The notes under the pieces are model-generated. The model had not been told where the DNA came from. It worked only from the letters and a program-made list of their open reading frames with translations, and searched no databases. The position numbers and the translations under genes were made by a program. 17,929 nt of DNA from an uncultured Nitrososphaera sp. Lineage in GTDB: Archaea; Thermoproteota; Nitrososphaeria; Nitrososphaerales; Nitrososphaeraceae. The stretch covers positions 1 through 17,929 of the forward strand of contig NZ_CAMLDP010000033.1 in assembly GCF_946478925.1 (NCBI RefSeq), in the 5' to 3' direction. Shown piece by piece: positions 1 to 6,978 of the stretch (position 1 is its first letter; every line of letters starts with the position of its first letter).

Positions 1-98
1 AGAAATCATGGATGAGTAATTATCTCCTAGTCGGACTACAATATCGCAGGATCTTCAAGCCAAAGGTTAATTAAATCCAAAAGGCGCCTTGATTCTGC
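1..98. other. Upstream flank of the S6e gene, no assignable gene
   Basis: This stretch has no gene I can support. Two + frames could be the last codons of a gene outside the window: one ends with TAA at 17-19, the other with TAA at 72-74. Neither can be chosen without upstream sequence. The A/T-rich box at 67-76 belongs to the S6e promoter. I saw no cloverleaf or other RNA gene. Confidence 0.4.
67..76 (+). promoter_or_regulatory. TATA-like box for S6e
   Basis: TTAATTAAAT is centred about 27 bases before the ATG at 99. This is the archaeal TATA-to-TSS distance, so the S6e transcript is probably leaderless. Confidence 0.55.
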
Positions 99-515
99 AT
101 GGCGCAGTTCAAGTTAGTCATTTCCGACTCGACAGGCAGGAGCGTCTCGCAGGAGCTCAAGGACAAGTCCGCGCAGCCGCTGCTTGGCGCTAGGATTGGT
201 TCCATTCTCGATTCATCCGTAATAGGCATTTCAGGTGGCAAGGTCAAGATAACAGGAGGCTCTGACAAGTCCGGCACCCCAATGCGCTCTGACGTCCACG
301 GCGGAGTAAAGAAATACGTGCTGATGTCCGAAGGCGTCGGCGCCAAGAACCTGGAAGGCGGCAGGATTCGCAAGCTGGTCAGGGGCAACATGGTCACCGA
401 GGAAATTTATCAGTTGAACGTCAGCCTGGTGGAAGGCAAGCTGCCGGAAAAGCCAAAGGAAGAAGCGGCCCCGGCTGCTGAAGCTCCGGCAAAAGAAGAA
501 AAGAAGAAAAAGTAA
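99..515 (+). CDS. rps6e: 30S ribosomal protein S6e (eS6)
   Basis: A small-subunit ribosomal protein of the archaeal/eukaryotic eS6 family, which binds rRNA in the 30S body. The 138-residue product shows the family core over about residues 1-105: a beta-rich start (AQFKLVISD), a GISGGKVKITGGSDKSG glycine-rich stretch and RKLVRGNMVTEEIYQLN. The last 25 or so residues form a low-complexity Ala/Pro/Glu/Lys tail ending in four lysines, somewhat longer than the roughly 125-residue family norm. The ATG at 99 is supported by a TATA box at the leaderless distance. It is followed directly by the aIF2 gamma gene, a neighbour pair known in other archaea. The family assignment is firm from the motifs. Confidence 0.95.
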   Translation: MAQFKLVISDSTGRSVSQELKDKSAQPLLGARIGSILDSSVIGISGGKVKITGGSDKSGTPMRSDVHGGVKKYVLMSEGVGAKNLEGGRIRKLVRGNMVTEEIYQLNVSLVEGKLPEKPKEEAAPAAEAPAKEEKKKK

Positions 516-531
516 GTTTTTTCCTCTCCTT
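516..531 (+). terminator. Pyrimidine-rich terminator after S6e
   Basis: Right after the S6e stop the + strand carries six T, then CCTCTCCTT. Oligo-T tracts end transcription by archaeal RNA polymerase. The next gene has its own TATA-like box just downstream, which fits separate transcripts. No clear hairpin precedes the tract. Confidence 0.4.
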
Positions 532-534
532 ACC

Positions 535-542
535 TTAATATC
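535..542 (+). promoter_or_regulatory. TATA-like box for aIF2 gamma
   Basis: TTAATATC is centred about 30 bases before the TTG at 569. It supports that TTG as a leaderless start, since no in-frame ATG lies close by. Confidence 0.4.
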
Positions 543-568
543 AGAGAGAATTAAACGGTAGATATCAA

Positions 569-1831
569 TTGCACTGGAAAGAGACACTGCCGGACTGGTA
601 CATAAAGGAATTTGGATACCAGCCCAGCGTTAACATTGGCACGTCGGGCCACGTGGACCACGGCAAGACCACGCTCGTAGAGGCCATCACGGGCGTGTGG
701 ACGAGCGCGCACAGCGAAGAGCTCAGGCGCGGCATTACAATCAAGGTAGGTTATGCAGACGCAGCGTTTTACAAGTGTTCAGGGTGCGAGCCCCCGCAGT
801 GCTACGGGACGCAGCCGACCTGCGAAGGATGCGGCGGCAAGGCAGAGCTGTTGCGCGTCGTGAGTTTCGTAGATTCTCCCGGCCACGAATCATTGATGGC
901 AAACATGCTTTCCGGCGCCGCGCTGATGGACGGCGCCATACTCGTGATGGCGGCAAACGAAAAAGTGCCGCAGCCGCAGACCCGCGAGCACCTTCTTGCG
1001 CTCTCTGTCCTTGGCATACAGCAGCTCGTCCTCGTACAGAACAAGGCCGACCTTGCCACTTATGACGAAGCGTTGGACAACTACAAGCAGATCAAGGACT
1101 TTGTAAAAGGCAGCATCGCAGACAAGGCACCGATAGTGCCCGTGTCTGCGCAGCACCGGCTCAACATCGACTCGCTCATCGAAGCGATTGAAACCAACAT
1201 CAAGACGCCAAAGAGGCTCAAGGACGTACCCCCGATAATGCACGCGCTGCGCTCGTTTGACATCAACAAGCCGGGCGCGCCGATAAAGCAGGTCAAGGGC
1301 GGAATCCTAGGAGGCGCGCTGGTGCAGGGCGAGTTTTCCGTCGGCGACGAGATAGAGATAAGGCCGGGACTGGTGGACGAAAAGAAAAACAGGTATGAGC
1401 CCATTACCTCCGTGATTTCGACGCTTGGTACAGGCGCCGGCCTTGTGGACAACGTCAAGCCGGGCGGCCTCGTAGCTATTGGAACAAAGCTGGACCCGAC
1501 GTACACAAAGAGCGATTCTCTGATAGGCTCTGTCATCGGCAGGCCTGGCACGCTTCCAAAAGACGTCGAGGACGTTACTGTCGAGACACATCTCTTTGAC
1601 ACGGCTGTTGGCACGCAGGATATGGTCAAGGTCGAGCCGATAAAGGCAAAGGAGCCATTGAGGCTCAACATCGGAACGGCTGCGGCAGTCGGCACTGTTA
1701 CCAGCGTTCGCGACGGCAAGATGGAAGTGAAACTGAAAAAGCCGGTGTGCCTGATGCCAAAGAGCAGGGTCGCCATCAGCCGCAGGATTGCAGAAAGGTG
1801 GCGCCTCATTGGGTCCGGAATAGCGGTCTAG
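569..1831 (+). CDS. eif2g: Translation initiation factor aIF2, gamma subunit
   Basis: The GTPase core of heterotrimeric aIF2, which delivers methionylated initiator tRNA to the small subunit. In the 420-residue product I see G1 GHVDHGKT (27-34), switch region RRGITI (53-58), G3 DSPGH (102-106) and G4 NKAD (158-161). A zinc-knuckle insert with cysteines at 70, 73, 85 and 88, plus one at 78, sits between switch I and G3; it is a hallmark of the gamma subunit against EF-Tu. Domains II and III follow, ending in RRIAERWRLIGSG, typical of the family. The start is TTG, chosen from the upstream TATA-like box and from the length, which is near the family norm of about 410-415. The PIN nuclease gene follows after four bases. 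Confidence 0.96.
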   Translation: MHWKETLPDWYIKEFGYQPSVNIGTSGHVDHGKTTLVEAITGVWTSAHSEELRRGITIKVGYADAAFYKCSGCEPPQCYGTQPTCEGCGGKAELLRVVSFVDSPGHESLMANMLSGAALMDGAILVMAANEKVPQPQTREHLLALSVLGIQQLVLVQNKADLATYDEALDNYKQIKDFVKGSIADKAPIVPVSAQHRLNIDSLIEAIETNIKTPKRLKDVPPIMHALRSFDINKPGAPIKQVKGGILGGALVQGEFSVGDEIEIRPGLVDEKKNRYEPITSVISTLGTGAGLVDNVKPGGLVAIGTKLDPTYTKSDSLIGSVIGRPGTLPKDVEDVTVETHLFDTAVGTQDMVKVEPIKAKEPLRLNIGTAAAVGTVTSVRDGKMEVKLKKPVCLMPKSRVAISRRIAERWRLIGSGIAV

Positions 1832-1835
1832 TGCT

Positions 1836-2225
1836 ATGCAGGTTCTCTGCGACACAAGTTTCCTCATGGTCCTCGTGCAAAAGCCGATAAAATACATTGA
1901 CAGGGTGGAGCACGAGTTTGGCCGGCTTGACTTTATCGTTCCTGGAATTGTCATCGACGAACTGAAGAGGCTTGCAGAGAAGGCGGGACCAAAGCGGGCC
2001 ATGATGGCCAAGACCGCGCTTGAAATCATCAGCACAAAATTCAAGGAGGTGCAGATCCCAAAAGCCGCGCATGTGGACGACGCGATTGTGGAATACGCGA
2101 CGGAGAACAAGTGCGCCGTTGCGACCATCGACACCAACCTGCGCAGGCGCCTCATTGCAAACGAAGTGCTCGTACTGACGCTGAGCCGCGACAGGCTCGT
2201 CGTGGCAAACCCGAACCTGGACTGA
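1836..2225 (+). CDS. PIN-domain ribonuclease, FCF1/Utp24-like
   Basis: A 129-residue single-domain PIN protein. PIN domains are metal-dependent endoribonucleases with a cluster of acidic residues. Here those are D6 (CDTSFL), E42 (VIDELKRL), D81/D82 (HVDDAIV) and D99 (ATIDTNL). The stretch DDAIVEYATENKCAVATIDTNL-RRR closely resembles eukaryotic FCF1/Utp24, which cleaves pre-18S rRNA. The gene starts four bases after the aIF2 gamma stop, so it is co-transcribed and probably translationally coupled. A PIN gene beside aIF2 gamma is also seen in other archaea. No antitoxin gene is adjacent, which argues against a VapBC module. An rRNA-processing role is an inference from similarity and context; the fold assignment is strong. 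Confidence 0.85.
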   Translation: MQVLCDTSFLMVLVQKPIKYIDRVEHEFGRLDFIVPGIVIDELKRLAEKAGPKRAMMAKTALEIISTKFKEVQIPKAAHVDDAIVEYATENKCAVATIDTNLRRRLIANEVLVLTLSRDRLVVANPNLD

Positions 2226-2228
2226 AAA

Positions 2229-2241
2229 CTTAAATAAATTT
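2229..2241 (+). promoter_or_regulatory. TATA-like box for the metallo-hydrolase gene
   Basis: CTTAAATAAATTT lies in the 32-base gap after the PIN gene and is centred about 24 bases before the ATG at 2258. It fits a leaderless transcript separate from the translation block. An ATG at 2245 is in another frame and is not used. Confidence 0.6.
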
Positions 2242-2257
2242 CAGATGAGTCTTTCTC

Positions 2258-2911
2258 ATGCTCGATTACAAGGGGATAAAGTTCCACTGGCTTGGCCACG
2301 ACGGCTACAGGATTGTCGCCAGCGGAAAAACGATCTACATCGACCCGTACCAGCTGTCCAAGGCGCAGCAGGGAAGAAACGACGCCGACATTGTCCTGAT
2401 AACCCACAACCACTATGACCACCTGAGTATGGATGACCTGAAACAGGTGGTCGGCAAGAAAACCGACATAATAGCGGCAAAGGAATGCGCGGAGCAGCTA
2501 AGGCCGCTTGGGCTTGCGGTAAATGCGGTTGCGCCGGGCGACAGGGTGATGGTGCAAGGCGTGCAGGTGGAGGTGGTGGCGGCGTACAACACCAACAAAA
2601 AGTTCCACCCAAAGGCCGACAAGAAGGTCGGCTACGTGATGACGCTGAGCGGCATTCGCGTCTACCACGCCGGCGACTCTGACGACATACCGGAAATGTC
2701 GCAGGTGCATCCTGACATCGCGCTCGTGCCGGTCTCTGGCACGTACGTCATGACTGCAGACGAGGCCGCAAAGGCGGTGGACGAAAAGATAAAGCCAAAG
2801 ATGCTTGCGATCCCGATGCATTATGCCTCAATTGTCGGCTCGAAAAAAGATGCGGCGCGTTTTAAGGAACTGGTAAAGGCGTGCCCCGTGGAGATACTTG
2901 AGCAGGAATAA
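2258..2911 (+). CDS. Metallo-beta-lactamase-fold hydrolase (UPF0173/UlaG-like)
   Basis: A 217-residue soluble MBL-superfamily protein with a full metal site. The HxHxDH motif is H50-N-H52-Y-D54-H55. Further ligands are probably H118 (KFHPKAD), D140 in YHAGDSDD (136-143) and H188 (PMHYAS). The short length and the start KFHWLGHDGYRI match the UlaG/UPF0173 group of uncharacterised MBL-fold hydrolases, many of which are predicted to act on phosphoesters or lactones. The substrate cannot be read from the sequence. The gene has its own TATA-like box and is followed after 49 bases by the oligosaccharyltransferase gene; no functional link between them is evident. Fold assignment is firm, function open. 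Confidence 0.85.
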   Translation: MLDYKGIKFHWLGHDGYRIVASGKTIYIDPYQLSKAQQGRNDADIVLITHNHYDHLSMDDLKQVVGKKTDIIAAKECAEQLRPLGLAVNAVAPGDRVMVQGVQVEVVAAYNTNKKFHPKADKKVGYVMTLSGIRVYHAGDSDDIPEMSQVHPDIALVPVSGTYVMTADEAAKAVDEKIKPKMLAIPMHYASIVGSKKDAARFKELVKACPVEILEQE

Positions 2912-2921
2912 AATAGGCAGT

Positions 2922-2931
2922 ACCTTAAAAA
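2922..2931 (+). promoter_or_regulatory. Possible TATA-like box for the STT3-cyclophilin gene
   Basis: ACCTTAAAAA is centred about 34 bases before the ATG at 2961. This would leave a very short leader. It is weaker than the other boxes in the window. Confidence 0.35.
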
Positions 2932-2960
2932 AGAGGTGAAGGCTCCACAAACGGCAATAT

Positions 2961-5726
2961 ATGTTGCAAGGCGGCAAGTCGCTGTTCAGCGTTGGCTCTT
3001 TTGAATTTCAGACCAGACACCTCATAGTCATAGCCGTCCTTGCGATGGCGTTTTCGATTGCAGTAATCATGAGGGCGATGCCGATAAAGTACGGCGCCTA
3101 CCTCAACGAGTTTGACCCGTATTTCGACTACAGGGCCACGAAATACATCCTCGACAACGGCCTTGACGCCTACTGGCACTGGCACGACACCATGTCGTGG
3201 TATCCAGAAGGGCGCGACATCCCCGGCACATCGCAGTCAGGGCTGCATGTGACTGCGGCCATAATGTACTCGATGTTTGGAGGCGGCGGGTCGCTCCTTG
3301 ATTTTACCATAATGTTTCCCGTCGTCATGGGCTCGCTTACGGTCATCGTCGTCTTTGCGCTTGTGCGCGTCCTTGGCGGTACTACCGCGGGGCTCTTTGC
3401 GGCGCTTCTCTTTGCACTAAGCCCGCCAATCATCCTCAGGGGCAACCTCGGCTGGTTCAAGTCAGAGCCACTCGGGCTGTTCTTCGGGCTCTTGGCGGCG
3501 TACCTGTTCATCTCGGCCATAAGGCACAAAGAGATCAAGTATGCGATACCAAAGGCGGTGCTCGGGGGGCTTCTCCTCGGCCTTGCAAACGCCTCTTGGG
3601 GAGGGATACAGTACTTTAGCATCCCGATAGCCCTGTTTTTCCTTGCGCTTCCGTTCTTCAAGCGCGACCTGACGATACCGATGTACGTCGCAGTCGCCTT
3701 TACGGTATTCACGCTGATAGCCGCTGCAGGATTCCCAAGGCCGGGAATGTCGTTCATCGCCGGCCTGCCGGGAGTCGCCATGATAGGGACCACCATCTTT
3801 CTCGTCGCGGCCAACTTTGTCGGCAAGATGAGCAAGGACAACGAGCGCGCAAGGCAGCGCAACATGGTCTTTTTGCTCATCGCGTTTGTGGCGGCAGGCA
3901 TCGGCCTGGTGGTTTCAGGCTCGTACATCTCGCCCAGTTTCAGATACATCAATGCAATCTTCCCTGGCGTCTCGTCGCAGAACGCGCTGGTGGAATCGGT
4001 AGCGGAGCACCTGACTCCCACGATTGCGGACTATTTCACAGACTTTTCCATCCTGCTGATATTTGCTGGCTTTGGCGCGTGGATGGCTTTTCAGAGGCGC
4101 AACGACACGGCGGTGTTTGCGCTCATCATCGGCATCACAGGCGCGTACGTGAGCGCCACGTTTGCCCGCCTGCTGGTTTTTGCGTCGATAGGCGTCATAG
4201 TTCTTGCAAGCATCGGCCTCTACGAGATAACAAGGAGCATACTTGAGCACAGAGACGCGCACACGTCCGGCCCGCAAAAGGGCAAGCGCAAGGAAGCGGC
4301 CAAGCAGCCGATGGGCACCCCGGTCAAGATGGCGTACGTCGGCATCGTGATAGCGATGCTCCTCATCCCCGTGTTCTACCCGCCAAACTCCAACTGGGTG
4401 GCTGCCGTCGACGTGCCGACTGCCATCGGAAACGGCGGCACGGTGTTTCGGACCACGAGCACCGACTGGATAAACGCGACACAGTGGATCTCCGAGCACA
4501 CCGAAAAGAACGCGGTCATCGCGTCGTGGTGGGACTATGGCTACTGGATAACCACGCTCGGCGAGCGCACCACCATTGCGGATGGCGCCACCTTCAACCA
4601 GACCCGCATCGAGACGATAGCCAAGATGTTCTCCGGCGACGAGCAGTCCGGCATAAAGATAGCGCACGACCTGAAGGCAGACTACCTCGCAGTCTATGTC
4701 GTCGGCCAGCACCAGTTTAACGGCAGGCCAGGAGGCGGTAACTCCACCGGCGCCGACGTCCCGGTGTTTACCCTCGGGCAGGGCGGAGAAGAGAGCAAAA
4801 AGAACTGGATAATCAGGATTGCAGGCTATGACACAGGCAGATACCTGGAAAGCGACGGCTTTACGCCCAAGAACGCGTTCTGGAACAACACGCTCCTTGG
4901 CAAGCTCATACCGTACGATCCACTCTCTTTTGCGTCGTTCACCTCGACCGGCCTTGCCAACATACAGCCGACATACAAGCCCGGTCTGGTAGGGCTTTAC
5001 TCAAAGCATGTAAAGTACCCCGCGGACGGCGACCCCAGCCTGCCGTTCCACCTGGTGTACGCGTCGCCAAGCTTTGAAAAAGACAGCAGCATCGTGACGG
5101 GCGTCCTCATATACAAGGTAAACAAGGACTATGTGCCACATCCCACGCATGACCCGTACACCCCGACCAGCGGGACGCTGGCAAACATGACGCCGGGCCC
5201 GCAGATAGCCGAGATAACTACCACGCAGGGCGTGATAAAGGCAGAGTTCTTCCCCAACGCTGCGCCAAAGACGGTCCAGAACTTTATCGATCTTTCCAAA
5301 AACGGCTTTTACGACGGGACGGCCTTCCACAGGATTGTACCAGGCTTTGTGATACAGGGAGGCGACCCGCTGACCAAGAACGCGACTGCAGACAGGAACC
5401 AGTGGGGAACTGGCGGCCCAGGCTACAAGATAAACGCCGAGTTTACCGATATACCCCACAACAGAGGAATACTGTCGATGGCAAGGACGGCAAACGACCC
5501 CAACAGCGCCGGCTCGCAGTTCTTCATCGTGCTCAAGGACGACAATAACATAAGGCAAGTCCTTGACGGCCAGTACACTGCCTTTGGGCGCGTCATAGCG
5601 GGCATGGACGTGGTGGACAAGATAGCGAGCCTGCCGACGGTCGGCGGCAGCGATCAGAGCGTCAGCGACCACATCGCAAATCCTGACGACGCAAGGATAC
5701 TGTCAGTGAAAATAGTGCCCCGCTAG
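2961..5726 (+). CDS. aglB: Oligosaccharyltransferase STT3/AglB fused to a C-terminal cyclophilin
   Basis: A 921-residue membrane protein. Residues 1 to about 475 hold some 13 membrane segments with the N-glycosylation signature: first acidic motif NEFDPYFDY (49-57), R160...G164-W-F-K-S-E169, SVAE (346-349, like the SVSE motif), and WWDYG (523-527) in the C-terminal globular domain. It transfers lipid-linked glycan to Asn-X-Ser/Thr. Residues about 747-921 are a full cyclophilin: FHRIVPGFVIQGGDP (789-803, catalytic R791, F796, Q799), GILSMART (836-843), GSQFF (851-855) and LDGQYTAFGRV (868-878). The Trp of cyclosporin-sensitive forms is V867. A very basic loop (about 430-455) precedes the last membrane segment (about 457-474), so it is probably cytosolic. 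Both C-terminal domains would then lie outside the membrane. The frame is continuous. Its stop shares a CTAG with the convergent phosphatase gene. Confidence 0.95.
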   Translation: MLQGGKSLFSVGSFEFQTRHLIVIAVLAMAFSIAVIMRAMPIKYGAYLNEFDPYFDYRATKYILDNGLDAYWHWHDTMSWYPEGRDIPGTSQSGLHVTAAIMYSMFGGGGSLLDFTIMFPVVMGSLTVIVVFALVRVLGGTTAGLFAALLFALSPPIILRGNLGWFKSEPLGLFFGLLAAYLFISAIRHKEIKYAIPKAVLGGLLLGLANASWGGIQYFSIPIALFFLALPFFKRDLTIPMYVAVAFTVFTLIAAAGFPRPGMSFIAGLPGVAMIGTTIFLVAANFVGKMSKDNERARQRNMVFLLIAFVAAGIGLVVSGSYISPSFRYINAIFPGVSSQNALVESVAEHLTPTIADYFTDFSILLIFAGFGAWMAFQRRNDTAVFALIIGITGAYVSATFARLLVFASIGVIVLASIGLYEITRSILEHRDAHTSGPQKGKRKEAAKQPMGTPVKMAYVGIVIAMLLIPVFYPPNSNWVAAVDVPTAIGNGGTVFRTTSTDWINATQWISEHTEKNAVIASWWDYGYWITTLGERTTIADGATFNQTRIETIAKMFSGDEQSGIKIAHDLKADYLAVYVVGQHQFNGRPGGGNSTGADVPVFTLGQGGEESKKNWIIRIAGYDTGRYLESDGFTPKNAFWNNTLLGKLIPYDPLSFASFTSTGLANIQPTYKPGLVGLYSKHVKYPADGDPSLPFHLVYASPSFEKDSSIVTGVLIYKVNKDYVPHPTHDPYTPTSGTLANMTPGPQIAEITTTQGVIKAEFFPNAAPKTVQNFIDLSKNGFYDGTAFHRIVPGFVIQGGDPLTKNATADRNQWGTGGPGYKINAEFTDIPHNRGILSMARTANDPNSAGSQFFIVLKDDNNIRQVLDGQYTAFGRVIAGMDVVDKIASLPTVGGSDQSVSDHIANPDDARILSVKIVPR

Positions 5727-6514
5727 AGCGCTTTCAAAAGGTCGTCGTGGATTATTCCGTTCGTGGCCACGATGTCCAGCTTGTCAAAGACAGGGAACGC
5801 CGGCTTGCTCCCGTCAAGGAGCGTCCACTTGCCACCGGCCTCCTCAAGAATCAGGCCGGCGGCTGCAATGTCCCACATGGACAGGTCGTTGTTTATCGTG
5901 CCGTCCAGCCGGCCGGAGGCGACGTACGCGACTTCCAGGCAGAGGCTGCCGAGCTTGTGGAAGCGCTTTATCTTTTTCAGTATGTTTGCGCTGATGCGCT
6001 CAAACCTGCCCTGGTCGAACTTTGTGTGGTTCACGTTCAGGTACAGCTCTTCAATGTTGCGCCTCTTTGTGACTGCAATCCTTTTGCCGTTCAAAAACGC
6101 GCCCTTGCCCAGGACCGCGGTAAACTCTTCGTTGTGGTTTGGGTCGACAAGGACGCCAGCCAGGGTCTGCGAGCCCTTGCAGAGTGCAATTGACGTGCAA
6201 AAGAACGGGATTCCGATGACAAAGCTTGCGGTGCCGTCAAGCGGATCTATGACGAAATAATATCCGTCTTTTTTCACGCCGGCGTTGATTTGCCTGTCCT
6301 GCTCCTCGGCTACGAATGGAATGTCTGGAAACTGCTTTTTCAGGTACGACATTATGAGTGCCTGCGACTCGCCGTCCACCCTTGTCACGAGCGAGCGGTC
6401 GTGCTTTACCGAAACGTCATAGGTTTCAGAATTGCCAAAATTGTCCTTCAGCAGTTTTGCGGCCTGCCTGCCGGCGGCAAGCGAGTGCCGCAGTGCGTCT
6501 TCTTTGAGCTCCAA
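5723..6514 (-). CDS. Inositol monophosphatase-family phosphatase
   Basis: A 263-residue enzyme of the IMPase/FBPase superfamily, a lithium-sensitive, Mg-dependent phosphatase family. Archaeal members often act on inositol-1-phosphate, fructose-1,6-bisphosphate or NADP. The metal-site motifs are present: VAEE (68-71), DPLDGT (90-95) and WDIAAAG (214-220). I start it at the TTG at 6514 (ELKEDALRHS...), because the family domain begins there and a box at 6542-6549 fits a leaderless transcript. The frame is open back to a TTG at 6601, but those 29 extra residues resemble no family member and would overlap the divergent gene and its promoter. The gene converges on the oligosaccharyltransferase gene with a 4-base overlap. 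Substrate is not readable from sequence. Confidence 0.88.
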   Translation of the reverse strand: MELKEDALRHSLAAGRQAAKLLKDNFGNSETYDVSVKHDRSLVTRVDGESQALIMSYLKKQFPDIPFVAEEQDRQINAGVKKDGYYFVIDPLDGTASFVIGIPFFCTSIALCKGSQTLAGVLVDPNHNEEFTAVLGKGAFLNGKRIAVTKRRNIEELYLNVNHTKFDQGRFERISANILKKIKRFHKLGSLCLEVAYVASGRLDGTINNDLSMWDIAAAGLILEEAGGKWTLLDGSKPAFPVFDKLDIVATNGIIHDDLLKAL

Positions 6515-6541
6515 GCGGTGCTTCTTGCTAGCCTGCGAGCC

Positions 6542-6549
6542 GTAATAAT
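6542..6549 (-). promoter_or_regulatory. TATA-like box for the phosphatase gene
   Basis: GTAATAAT on the + strand (ATTATTAC on -) is centred about 31 bases upstream of the proposed TTG start at 6514. It lies back to back with the box of the divergent gene. Confidence 0.4.
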
Positions 6550-6560
6550 CGTTTCCGGCA

Positions 6561-6570
6561 GATTTAATAC
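6561..6570 (+). promoter_or_regulatory. TATA-like box for the SnoaL-like gene
   Basis: GATTTAATAC is centred about 29 bases before the TTG at 6595, so it supports that start as leaderless. Confidence 0.5.
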
Positions 6571-6594
6571 GGTTTTTGCACGAGATTTCAGGCG

Positions 6595-6978
6595 TTGGCA
6601 ATTTCAGAGGAGTTTGTCCGTGAACATCTTGACAGGTGGATCAGGGCATGGAACAGCCGCGACCTTGCCGCGGTCCTTGCCATGTATTCTGACGACATCG
6701 AGTTTGCAAGCCCCAAGATAAAGGCGATGATGCCGGAAAAAAGCGAGGGCAGGGTAAGGGGCAAGAAGGAACTTGAACAGTACTGGTCGCTTGCGCTGCA
6801 AAAGCTCCACGAACTGCATTTTACCCCGGTAGCCTTTGCGATAAACGGCGACCAGTGCTATTTCGAGTACAGCTCTTTGCTGAACGGCCAGAGGACGCTC
6901 GTGGTGGAAAAGTTCCAGTTTTCAGGCAGCAGCGGCCTTGTAGTCAGGTCCAGCGCGTTTTACGGCGCGCAGGGCTAG
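6595..6978 (+). CDS. SnoaL-like / NTF2-fold protein
   Basis: A 127-residue protein of the NTF2-like superfamily, SnoaL-like branch: a small alpha+beta cone fold that binds ligands in a central pocket. The first 45 residues show the usual pattern (FVREHLDRWIRAWNSRDL, then LAAVLAMYSDDIEFASP), and a later part alternates beta strands (CYFEYSSLL, TLVVEKFQF). No catalytic residue set of a named enzyme stands out, so ligand and reaction are unknown. The start is a TTG placed by its TATA-like box; translation of the + frame has no better start nearby. It diverges from the phosphatase gene and converges on the deoxyhypusine synthase gene, sharing the CTAG at the stops. Confidence 0.75.
   Translation: MAISEEFVREHLDRWIRAWNSRDLAAVLAMYSDDIEFASPKIKAMMPEKSEGRVRGKKELEQYWSLALQKLHELHFTPVAFAINGDQCYFEYSSLLNGQRTLVVEKFQFSGSSGLVVRSSAFYGAQG

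Noticed and set aside
20..98. Possible structured RNA before S6e
   Set aside because: I could not fold a cloverleaf or a conserved small-RNA motif; only the TATA-like box is supportable.
1836..2225. VapC-type toxin of a toxin-antitoxin pair
   Set aside because: No small antitoxin gene precedes it; the gene follows aIF2 gamma directly and resembles FCF1.
1307..2422. A 371-codon open frame on the - strand opposite aIF2 gamma and the PIN gene
   Set aside because: It is antisense to two firmly identified genes, its translation is low in recognisable structure, and high GC keeps such shadow frames open.
3915..4712. Long - strand frame opposite the oligosaccharyltransferase gene
   Set aside because: The + strand holds continuous, motif-rich coding sequence here; the antisense product resembles nothing.
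6515..6601. 29-codon N-terminal extension of the phosphatase up to a TTG at 6601
   Set aside because: It lies outside the family domain, would overlap the divergent gene's start and promoter, and a TATA-like box supports the TTG at 6514 instead.
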